DNA of 64,000 nucleotides from Solanum dulcamara (lineage: Eukaryota > Streptophyta > Magnoliopsida > Solanales > Solanaceae). Made by a program: the position numbers and the translations under genes. The notes beneath the pieces were generated by a model. That model saw nothing but the letters and a program-made list of their open reading frames with translations, ran no database searches and was not told where the DNA came from. Positions within the stretch are counted from its first letter, which is position 1. Every line of letters starts with the position of its first letter. The DNA lies in NCBI RefSeq assembly GCF_947179165.1, contig NC_077239.1, positions 16,110,001 to 16,174,000 on the forward strand, in the 5' to 3' direction. Below, in pieces: positions 54,701 through 64,000 of this stretch.

Positions 54701-54931
54701 TTATCCTATTTTTCTCTTGTTTCTTCTCCCATTCAACTTGCACTTCTTTCCATTGACTTCTTTCGAGCACTGACTTGTTCCAAGAATCCTGCAATCACTA
54801 CACACACCTTTGTGCAACCTTGTTCTTCATTCTATCTAAAACATGCAATTATATTTCTAAAATATTCTCAAAACAACTCCTAAATATGGGAAACAAGGAA
54901 CATGGGCACATAAATATGCCTAAGATGACCA

Positions 54932-54941
54932 CCCCACACTT
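54932..54941 (-). other. Athila polypurine tract
   Basis: Minus-strand AAGTGTGGGG immediately precedes the LTR start TGGTCATC; the plus-strand primer site expected at this place. Confidence 0.75.
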
Positions 54942-54992
54942 AGATTTTTGTTCGTCCTCGAATAAAGACCTGACTTATGCATAGACAATGAC

Positions 54993-55068
<76 letters not shown>

Positions 55069-56485
55069 GATCCGACTTCTCTATACAATGGGTATCTCAC
55101 TATGTATGTTTATATTTCATACACCCCCATGACTAGTTCAACACCTCCTAACCTCAAGGATTGACTCTGTAATACAACAAACTCATAGACATCATTCAGT
55201 TAGCAACCATATAAGTTATCAATATTTTCACTTGGACATGTTACTCTCACCACAAATGAATCACCTATAAGAACTCAAATAACATTTTTAACATTAGTGG
55301 GTGTATAAAAACAAAGTCATTCACGCTATCAAATAATTTCATGTGCGATAAAAGATTTGCCATAAGCTTGCCCTTAGTGTTTTACTCTACTAATACAAGA
55401 CTGTGATAGTCAAGGATCACTAGGTCTTCATAGGTTGTGATATAGGCTAAGGGACGGGTAGGAGCTATTATTTAATTATAAATAGTGACTAACTTTCTCA
55501 AGTGCTTCATTACATTACAATTCTCATTAACTATACTTCGAACACCCATTTAAACTCACCCCCTTTTATTTCTTGCTTACCTTTTTTATAATAAGGCCTC
55601 TCTTCCCCTCTTTCTTCCTTTGTTTATTAACTTTTCTCTTCTTTTATTAAAAAAAACAAGATGTAAGTTTATTTTAGGCACCAATACCCTACTTCATAAG
55701 CTTCATGTTCTCTTATCCCTTTGTTTTGCATTTACTTTTTTCAAAATACTTAGGATTTTGGATCAACTTAACTTACTGGGCTCCATGAAACAAATGGGGA
55801 TAAACTACATGGTGAGACTGCCCAACAAAAATTTTAAGGCTTAAAGAGGATGACTAGGGATTAAGCATTCATGTTAGGCACACAACAGGGGGAACAAAAA
55901 CTAGGCTATCAAAGAAATCCATACGTCATTTCCTAAACTACACAATCTTCATTTCATTTTGCATACACTTCGATCAAGGTCTAGCTATCAATATGTGCAC
56001 ACAGAACACAACAAATCCTCACATACATGGCACATGTACAACTGAAGAATGTCAACTTCAGATTACCAACTATACAAACATATGAATTCAATATTAAGCC
56101 AGCATTACTGGAGTCGAATAAAAGAGCATTAGGTGTCTTAAAAAAGTCATTTAATTTCATGCTTTACATCATCCCAATGTGCAGCCTAGTCAGTCACCAT
56201 ATTTACAAAAAGATACCACAATGACGAATACTCTTAAGATGGTCGTCAGCAATCCATCATAAAGCAACGTCACTCAACTAAGACTAACTTAAACCTATGA
56301 CACTTCTTTTTTATATGGTTCAAAAGGGATTATCTTTGGCTAAAAAACTGAAAAGAACTACCAAGGAACCCAAAATAAACATGCACTAACAAAATCTATA
56401 CATAATATAATTTGAATTCCAACTCCCACCCCACACTTAAACAAAGCATTGTACTCAGTGCACAATTAATGTATAGCCCAAGAGT
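54942..56485 (-). mobile_element. Athila 3' non-coding region
   Basis: Lies between the post-pol ORF and the polypurine tract. It is AT-rich with a large TA array (54995-55064) and short ORFs on either strand that have no recognisable content. Long non-coding 3' regions are usual in Athila elements. Confidence 0.65.
54995..55064. repeat. (TA)n microsatellite
   Basis: About 70 bases of TA with one GTA interruption near 55023. Confidence 0.95.
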
Positions 56486-57600
56486 GAAAAACGGAACTGC
56501 CTGAATAGCTCAGTCGTCATCGCCTCCATTAGTGGTGGCAGTGTCATCCACGGCCATAAGAGCAGTGGCAGTATCGTTCAGCTCCTCGTCCTCATCATCA
56601 CCACCTATCTCATTAACTTTGGGTTCATCATTATCCAAGGGCTCCTAAAATGCTGGGCCCATCTGTCATATGTACATGGAACTATCCGTAAGAGAATAGC
56701 GATCATCTAACTCTAGCATCTCTACGTCCGTCACTGGATGACCACCAATATGCAATTACAACTCTGTCATACCAAACATCCTTCTTATTCAGATACCATC
56801 CCGTGCTTTCCGATCGACAGTTGATAATACAGGACCATGAGTAGTGTCTTGAGCTTTATTCATTGTCATATCCACCAGATTACACACCAAGTATAGAACT
56901 CTTCGTGTGCACAAGTCATGAACTTCCTTCTCGACCCCCTCATACTGCAATAGCTGGGTAATTATACTTTTATAACAAAAACACCACCTCTTTTTGTTCC
57001 AAAATTTTATTATGTTGTGGCGTAGCACCAATCCAGCAATCACCTACAACTCTTTCATCAAGCGATAAAGCAAAGCAACCTTGTCCCTCATCACATCAGA
57101 CATGTGCTTACCGGGAAAGAATACACTGCAAAGAATTTTCAACCATACCCGAGACTAACTATTGAGATCCACATATTGCAATGTAGAGTGTCTCTTGATG
57201 TCTTTTTCCCTATCCCACCATGTAGCAGAATTAACACCGCACAGGGTGTGATGAATGTTTCTATATGAGGGTTGTTCCTTTATGTCTAAATACTCAAAAT
57301 AGTCATAATTGGGAGTTCCTAAGAAATGCTCGAGTGGTGAAACATATAGTTTTACCTCTAAATTCCATCAAATTTCTACTAGACTATTCATTATTCCAAT
57401 TAGCATAAAATTCACGGACGAGAGTCAAATTGAAATTACCTTGGTCTTCAAAGATGTATTGAAAACCCAAATTATATACCATCTCGTGAATTTGAGAAAA
57501 CTCTACCTGAAGCCTTTCCTCATTGACATACTCATCTCCCATGTACTTTGACCCTTTTTGGGACTCAAACTAATCAACCATATTTCTTTACCGCCTGCTA
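56486..57600 (-). pseudogene. Athila post-pol ORF remnant
   Basis: Minus-strand reading gives pieces resembling the second ORF of Athila elements (often called env-like), including WLKILCSVFFPGKH followed by a short gap and an open run (57043-56789) with YKSIITQLLQYEGVEKE, then an acidic C-terminal end (GGDDEDEELNDTATALM near 56590). Many stops. The product of this ORF is of unknown function in the family. Assignment rests on position between integrase and polypurine tract and on faint similarity. Confidence 0.5.
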
Positions 57601-58435
57601 GCCGAATTGGCGCGGTGGTAGTCTTGAACTTATTAGTTTCGCAGATAAAGAAGACCCCCTCCTTCGGGATCTTTTGTTACCCACTCCTCCATCTAGTTTC
57701 TTTCCTTTAGGTTCTATTGGAGAAGAGGAAGGAAGAGTTTATAGAAAGAGAGCGAGAATCAAATTTGGACAATAGTGGTGTTTTTAGAATAGTAGGTGGA
57801 TAGACAAAGATGACAAAGCGGTGTTTGGGGGTTTTAGTAGTTGTGTGGGACAATGTAGGTGGTGAAGAAGGATTTTTATAGGAGGAATTGAAGTGGGAAG
57901 ATAAAGAAAAAAGGTTGTGGGAGATTAGGGGTCAGGTATTTGGAGAGTGTAAGTTGAGATATAGGGTAGTGAGAGGTTTTGGTAGGTTTTTAAATGTCTA
58001 TTTCTGAACTTAAACCCTACCCAACACTGGTGTGTTGGTGGAACAGTGCGAAAGTGTCGCATCCACTTGCAAAAATTTTGATATAGGGCTTCAAGCGGCG
58101 AGCAAAGATAGCGCCCGTCCAAGCCCTTTATTGTTTGCACCCTGGCACAGTACGCCTGCAGAGTGCCAACCGGCCAGGTTTTAGACTTTTGCTTCTTTTT
58201 GTTCCTAATTAGCTCTTGTCAATCTGCGCATTAACCACACACCATAGAAAAACAAACATGGTTGGTTGCCTTCCTCCTAGCATCTTAGTTTTTGTCATGG
58301 AACGACATTAGAACTTGTTCTACTCCTAATATTACCAAGAAAGACAATCTAAAATCACACGCTAACCTAAAATAAAAAAGACAAAAAACATTACAAGTTT
58401 TAGATCTGAATACAATGCATGGGTTGCCTCCCGTG
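57601..58435 (-). mobile_element. Athila spacer between integrase and post-pol ORF
   Basis: No coding region recognised. Toward the right end, the minus-strand GGGAGGCAACCCATGC (58420-58435) is a motif commonly found downstream of Athila integrase. A degenerate GC patch at 58085-58170 (AGCGCCCG, TGGCACAGTACGCC) faintly echoes the palindrome module. Confidence 0.55.
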
Positions 58436-59700
58436 TAGTGCCTTAGTTACTATTGCGGCATGACCCAGCTACTTCTTCACTCATCTTCCAGTTTTTTGGC
58501 TTTTCATCATGGTCAACATCCTCACCAAAGTAGTGTTTGACTCTCTATCCATTTACCCAAAATGTGGACATTTTCATTGCATTTCATAATTCTACAGCTC
58601 CAAGCAGTGTCATATGAACCACTTCAAAAGGTCCAGTCCACTTGGACCGCAACTTTCCTAGAAAGAGCTTGAGTCTAAAGTTAAAAAGGAGTACATTTTG
58701 CCCTGGTTTGAAATTTCAAGTTACAATATGCTTTTCATGCACTACTTTATTTTCTCTTTATACAACTTAGCATTTTCATAGGAATGTAGCCTAAACTCTT
58801 CTAACTCGTACAATTGATCCAACCACTTTAGTCTTACTAACTCTAGGTCAAGATTAAGCTTCTTGATTTCCCTGTAGGTTTGATGTTCTAATTCTACTGG
58901 TAGGTGAAACGCTTTATCGAATACCATTTGATATGGGGACATCCCGACGGGAGTTGTATAAGCAGTTCTGTATGCCTATAATGCCTTATCTAGATATACT
59001 GGCCAATCCTTCCTTTGTGCATTGACAGTCTTTTGCAATATCTTCTTCACCTCTTTATTAGAGACTTCAACTTGTCCACTGGTATGTGGATGATAAGTTG
59101 TAGCTACCTTGTGCCTCACCCCATATTTAGCTAAGAGATTCTTCAGTGTTTGATTTATGAAGTGTGATCCTCCATCACTGATAATTTCCATGGGAGTTCC
59201 AAATCGAGTGAAGATGTGCTTCTTTAGGAACTTGCTTACCACTTTTGAGTCATTCGTGGGAAAGGCCATAGCTTCAACCCATTTGGACACATAATCCACT
59301 GCTGCTAATATATATTGATTCCCATAGGATGATGGAAATGGACCCAGGAATTCCATGCCCCATACATTAAAGATTTCAACCTCCAGAATGTTGTTCAAAG
59401 GCATTTTGTGTCTCCTTGATATTATCACCACTCATTGGCACCAATCAAAGTTCTTTACATATCCTATAGCATCTTTAAATAGAGTAGACCAAAAGAAACC
59501 TAATTGAAGTAACTTATGGGCAGTACGCTCACCTCTATGATGGCCACCATATGGTGATGAATGATAACTATCCAACACTTGGTGCACCTCAGCTTCTGGC
59601 ACATACCTCCTAACCATTCGGTCAACACCTTTCTTGAATAAATAAGGCTCTTCCCATATGTAGAACCTGGCATCATGCATTAACTTTTTCTCCTACTATG
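58436..59700 (-). pseudogene. Athila integrase
   Basis: Three open pieces in order: zinc-binding domain 59680-59432 (GGHHRGERTAHKLL; of the CC pair only the final Cys in DWCQ survives), catalytic core 59431-58976 with [16 protein letters not shown] and a Glu in GQVEVSNKE, so the D,D,E triad is visible, and the C-terminal piece 58942-58742 (HLPVELEHQTYREIKKLN), highly characteristic of Athila. Breaks occur between pieces. Product would integrate element cDNA; this copy is not functional. Confidence 0.88.
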
Positions 59701-61300
59701 AGGTAGCATCAGGAGGAAATACTCCACTAACCAGGTAATTGACAATATCTGTGTACCACAGTGATTCAGTCACTTCTAGGGTCAATAGCTGCTCATCTAG
59801 AAATTCTTCATTAATCTACAGTTGTTCTTCAACATGTGTCGAACTCTCTAACTTATAAAGGTGATCGGCAACTTGATTCTCACAGCCCTTGCGATCCTTG
59901 ATCTTGATATTGAATTCTTATAGCAACAGGATCCATCTTATGAGCCTTGGCTTTACATCTTTCTTATTAAGTAGGTACTTAAGATCTGCATGATCAGTGT
60001 AAACAATCACTTTAGTACCTACCAAATAGGATCTGAAGCTTTTGAATGCATAAACTAGTGCCAGCATCTCATTTTCTATGACAGTGTAGTTGTCCTGAGC
60101 TGAATCAAGAGTCTTTCTTGCATAGTAAATAGAGTGAAAGATCTTCTCTTTTTTTCCCCAAGACTTCCCCTACTACTACAAACTGGTATCATACATAAGC
60201 TCAAAAGGTAGCTTCTAATTGGAAGAAACTAAAATTGGAGCTTCCGTGATCTTCTTCTTCAACAGCTCAAATGCCCATACACATTTTTCATCGAATGTAA
60301 AATTTGCTTCCTTCTCCAAAAAGTTATACATAGAACTGCCTATTTTTGAGAAATCCTGAATGAACTTTCTATAGAACCCAGCATGACCTAGGAAACTATG
60401 GACTCCTTTAAATGAAATAGGAGGAGGTAGCTTCTCTATCACCTCAATCTTGGTTTTATCTACTTCCAACCCTTGATTTGACACTTTATTACCCAAGACA
60501 ATCTCTTCCTTTACTAGAAAATGGCATTTTTCCCAGTTTAGTACAAGATTTGCCTCTTCATACCTTGCTAACACTCTATCCAGATTTCGCAAGCATGAAT
60601 CAAAAGACTCTTCAAAAACTGAGAAGTCATCCATGAATATCTCCACAAAATCCTCCACCATGTCCTGGAAGATCTCCATCATACACCTTTGGAAAGTTGC
60701 AGTTGCATTACACAATCTGAATGGCATACGCTTGAAAGTATAAATTCCATAGGGACAAGTGAATGTTGTCTTTTCTTGATCCTCAGGAGCAATCGAGATT
60801 TGATTATTCCCTGAATAACCATCTAAGAAGCAATATTACTACTACCCAGCCAACCTGTCTAGCATTTGATCAATGAAAAGAACTAGTAATGATCCTTCCT
60901 TGTCGCCTTATTTAATTTGCGGTAGTCTATGAAAATCTTCCAGCCAGTGACTGTTCTAGTAGGAATTAGCTCATTCTTCTCATTTGTGATCACCATCATC
61001 CCCACTTTTTAGGTACACACTGGAATAGACTTACCCATTTACTATCTGAGATAGGGTAGATGATGCCTGAATCCAACCACTTAATGACCTCCTTTCTCAC
61101 CACATCTTTCATTACCGAATTCAGTCTACACTGAGGTTGTGCAACTGTTTTGTGCCCTTCCTCCATGAATATCCTGTGCATGTATAAGGCTAGACTAATC
61201 CCATGTAGTCCAGCCATTTTCCAGACCATGGCTTTCTTCCATCGTCTAAGCATCTCCAAAGCAGTTGTAACCTACATTTCAGATAAAGTAGATGAGATAA
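59701..61300 (-). pseudogene. Athila reverse transcriptase and RNase H
   Basis: The open piece 60727-60215 carries MPFRLCNATATFQRCM, then FMDDFSVF (YMDD variant FMDD near 60640) and HSFLGHAGFYRKFIQDFSKI. The RT N-terminus is at 61259-60996 (a broken VPKKWG end). RNase H lies in 60200-59701 with several frameshifts ([19 protein letters not shown] near 59990). Typical Ty3/gypsy layout; multiple stops. Confidence 0.85.
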
Positions 61301-61990
61301 TTACCGGTAAAGTGTTATTTGGACCAAGGAATGCATACCTGAGATGAGATGGAAGTGGTTTCAATTCTAGTTTTCGAGCATCCTCAGTTGAGGGTTTAGG
61401 ATATGGGACCAACCCTTAATGGTTTCACCTGTGTTTTCCACATGCTCACATTGTACGCATCCAACACACTAACAATTTCTTGCGCCAGCACATTGCCTTC
61501 TATGTCTTGACCCATTAACACTTTCTCCATAGGATCTTTAGATTCAACACATTTCTCTGCCACTTCATTAATTACTATTATTGTAGATAGATCTTAATAT
61601 ATCACAGGTAATTTCAATGCATTATATACATTAAATACTTCCACCTTGTCATGAGCTCTCATCGTGAGTCACCTTGCAGCTACACCTATCAGTGCCCCTC
61701 CATTGTAAAGAATGGCCATTCTAATATGAAAAGGACCTCTGGATCTGGCTCAAAGTTTAAGATGACAAGGTCCACAGGAAAAATGAGTGATCCTACCTGA
61801 ACTAATACATCCTCGATGATCCCATTTGGTTTGGCTATTGAGCGGTCTGCAAGTTGCAATAGAATGGTGGTAGGCTTCGAATTTTCAAAACCCAATTTCT
61901 TGAACATAGAGGTAGGCATCAAATTGATGCTCAACCCCAAATAATATAATCTTTTTGCATTCACACAACTACCAATAGTAACTTGTACCG
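61301..61990 (-). pseudogene. Athila protease region
   Basis: Open piece 61964-61689 holds LGLSINLMPTSMFKKLGF and LQLADRSIAKPNGIIEDVLV, the conserved flank of the Athila aspartic protease. The catalytic D-L/S-G triad is degraded (YYLGLS), so the protease is dead. The rest to 61301 links to RT and is full of stops. Confidence 0.78.
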
Positions 61991-63404
61991 TGAAACTCCC
62001 CGGATCTTTTTGCTTTATTGGGAGCTTAACTTTATTTAGAATTCTTGAACTGCACTCCTCAATGAGTGATACAGTTTCATACTTAGCCAGCTTGTTCTTT
62101 TATTCCACAATGTCCTTGACATACTTGGCGTATTTAGGGATACCTTGCAAAACATCAATCAAAAGTTAATTAATTTGTACCTATTTTAGCATGTCGATGA
62201 ACTTCTCAAAACATTCCTCCTCTTTTTTTTCTTAAAATTTTATGGAAATGGAGGAGGAGGTTTCATTTTTGATTCTTTATCCACCTTTTTTTTTCTTTAC
62301 CTTTCAACTCATCTGATTTTATTTGGGGAGTCAATTCAATTAGTTTTTGACCACTATGGGTACTAACTGCATTTACCTATTTAAGGATTGGATCAATGTT
62401 ACTTGGAAAACCTCCTTGCTGGAGAAATTTGTGTGCACTTGCCAACTGCCCAAGCTATTTTTTGAGATTCTGAGTAGCTAAGTGATTTTGATGCACCTCT
62501 GTAGCTAACTTAACCTGGTCAGTCATGATTTGTTTCAACATATCCTCTACGCTTATGCTTCCTGATTTCCCTGAGCTCTGGTTACCTTGGCCTTGATTAT
62601 TGTACTATTGCCCACCTCTTTGTGGTCTAAATTGGGTCTGCCCTTGATGCTGATTTCCACCACATGAGAAGTTCGGGTGGTTTCTCCAATTCGGGTTGTA
62701 AGTATTTCCATAGTTTTAGTTAACTTCTCCCTTTGGTGCATTACCCACAAAGTTTATAGACTCCGGATTAACTCCACAATAATCTCCTGAATGTTCACTA
62801 CTTCTACAAACCTAACACCACATTGGTTGTTGTTGAACCATATTCACTGCCGCCTACTGTTGTCCCAGTGCCATATTGCTAAAATGTGTGGAAATTATAT
62901 TCTGCATTGATACAATCTGTGTAGTCAAGGCTATCATGGCATATACTTCCAACATTCTTTCTTGTTTCTACACCACGGGCCTGGAATTCCTTCCATTCCA
63001 CTCAGAATTTCCCTGAGATATGCGGTTCAACTGTGTATATAGCTCATCATAAGTTTTCTCCAGCGCTTGTCCTCCTGCGAACGAATCAAGGAAAATTTTG
63101 GTATTGGGTTCCAACCCCTCAATAAATGTATGAACCAATACCTCATTCTCTTCTGTGAAAATCGTCCCTTGGCAAATCGTGATTAATCTCCAGATTTAGT
63201 TTTTGTATTGGGTATTGAGAAGCCGATCTTCGCCTTTGTTGATGGAAGAATCATTTAGGCTCAGATAATGGCTCTACAAGATCCTTGTCTCTTCTTAGTG
63301 TAATGCCTCAGTCACCTGGAAAAAATGCACAACTAAGATCAATTTGTCAACACTAGCACAATCAATATAGAAACTTTGAAGAAAAACAAATTGCCTAATT
63401 TAAA
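61991..63404 (-). pseudogene. Athila gag remnant
   Basis: Minus-strand pieces in several frames. A zinc-knuckle-like element near 62795-62840 (CRSSEHSGDYCG), then an Asn/Gln-rich stretch (NPNWRNHPNFSC, 62650-62700), a helical segment (MLKQIMTDQVKLATEV, near 62500) and a Pro/Lys-rich C-terminus leading to protease. The open piece at 62750-62553 is in a different frame and is not meaningful. Decay is heavy. Confidence 0.65.
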
Positions 63405-63423
63405 CTCTCGGGCAACGGCACCA
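63405..63423 (-). other. Athila primer-binding site (tRNA-Asp type)
   Basis: Minus-strand TGGTGCCGTTGCCCGAGAG, 6 bases from the LTR, resembles the Athila/Tat PBS TGGCGCCGTTGCCGGGGA complementary to tRNA-Asp, with a few substitutions. Confidence 0.78.
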
Positions 63424-63429
63424 AAAACT

Positions 63430-64000
63430 TGTTATATCCAGGCGCACATGCAAGTGTACGTGATCTAACAATTAATATGGTAGCTCTTTTGAGATGGATA
63501 TCGAACCCACAGAGACTTTATAGAGATCACTTATTTATGTTTAAAGGACTATACCAATTATGTGTATTGTGGGAAACTAAGATAATGTTATCACTAAATC
63601 CTTTGCTGCAAGAAAAAATACTACCACTACAAGAGTTACATAGAAAATCAGGTTATGAAAAATTTAGGGATGTAGAATAAAATGAAGTCATACATAATAT
63701 TTTCCACTTTTAGTCTCAGATGAAGTGTTTCACTACTGATTTATAGGGTTACTAATACAATAATGGTCTTCCAACCTCTAATTGTCTATCTTTATCGACA
63801 GTCTAACTACATCGTTGAGCCGAGATAGGCATGAATCAATTAGAACGCATTAAGCTATCGTCCTATTTATTAACCAAACGTGGTATAAAGGTATGTTTTA
63901 CTAGTATCCTACATACAAATCACCCTAGGTACCCTAGCGTGAACACGTTCCCTATATTTTTTGTTCTATCTTATCGTCTTCTTTTGAATTCAAGGTAGAA
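63430..64000 (-). mobile_element. Athila 5' LTR (cut by window end)
   Basis: TGTTATATCCAGGCGC onward matches 53609-54180 base by base with moderate divergence. Only the 3' 571 bases of this LTR are inside the window; the promoter part and the right target duplication are not visible. The ORF at 63429-63680 has no homologous open frame in the other LTR and is chance. Confidence 0.88.

Larger units (their letters stand above)
53609..54931 (-). mobile_element. Athila-type 3' LTR (1323 bp)
   Basis: Plus-strand ends TGTTGCGTCC...GATGACCA. The first 570 bases match the right LTR at 63430-64000, with roughly 12% difference by eye, so this is an old insertion. On the element strand it has a GC-rich palindrome cluster (54548-54700) followed by a TATA box (TATAAATA, 54461-54468) and a leader. 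The 54932-54941 polypurine tract confirms the right border. The sequence CATGT at 53604-53608 is the predicted left target duplication; its partner is beyond the window. Confidence 0.88.

Noticed and set aside
56027..56224. Plus-strand 65-codon ORF in the Athila 3' region
   Set aside because: Wrong strand for the element, short, and no recognisable content.
1..64000. Host protein-coding genes, tRNA or rRNA genes
   Set aside because: I looked for multi-exon-like coding stretches and structured RNA and found none; every long frame is explained by retroelements or pararetroviruses.

Overview
The window looks like plant nuclear heterochromatin. It is a nest of degenerate LTR retrotransposons and two kinds of endogenous pararetrovirus (EPRV, Caulimoviridae), and I found no host gene, rRNA, tRNA or bacterial feature. 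The retroelement lineages (Tekay/Del-type chromoviruses with 2-3 kb LTRs, and an Athila-type Ty3/gypsy element) and abundant EPRVs suggest a dicot, and Solanaceae fits best. That family assignment is inference.

Layout. 1-2283: 3' part of a TGTAACACC...GTGACA LTR. 2284-3368: minus-strand 5' ORF cluster of EPRV-1. 3371-10245: LTR pieces in both orientations, including a minus-strand LTR with its primer-binding site. 10246-15063: EPRV-1, plus strand, in the order pol, a downstream ORF, intergenic promoter/leader, PBS, five small stop-start-coupled ORFs and the polyprotein N-terminus, i.e. the end of one viral genome followed by the start of the next. 15064-15469: a 400-bp ATT/ATC microsatellite joining EPRV-1 to EPRV-2. 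15470-26033: EPRV-2, present as a minus partial copy and a plus partial copy of pol, a 478-codon ORF and the intergenic region, separated and flanked by a finely shuffled mosaic of viral scraps.

26034-34602 and 37578-47600 are two copies of one segment: decayed Tekay integrase/chromodomain, long LTR (LTR-X), an unidentified AT-rich stretch, then the start of another LTR. Each copy later received a different solo LTR (28320-31035 with a perfect TTTTG target duplication; 44447-46906 with CATAT/CATAC), and the other copy preserves the empty site. 47268-53608 holds three more LTR blocks. 53609-64000 is a minus-strand Athila element: 3' LTR, polypurine tract, post-pol ORF, integrase, RT/RNase H, protease, gag, tRNA-Asp-type PBS and a 5' LTR running off the window.

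Nothing here is likely to be expressed as an intact protein, apart possibly from the short EPRV-1 ORFs. The most interesting signals are the EPRV-1 chain of overlapping stop/start ORFs, a GC-rich palindromic module shared by chromovirus and Athila LTRs in opposite relative orientation, family-specific hairpin arrays at the same place in several LTR families, and the shuffled EPRV-2 junctions. All homology statements come from reading by eye. No database search or alignment was run.
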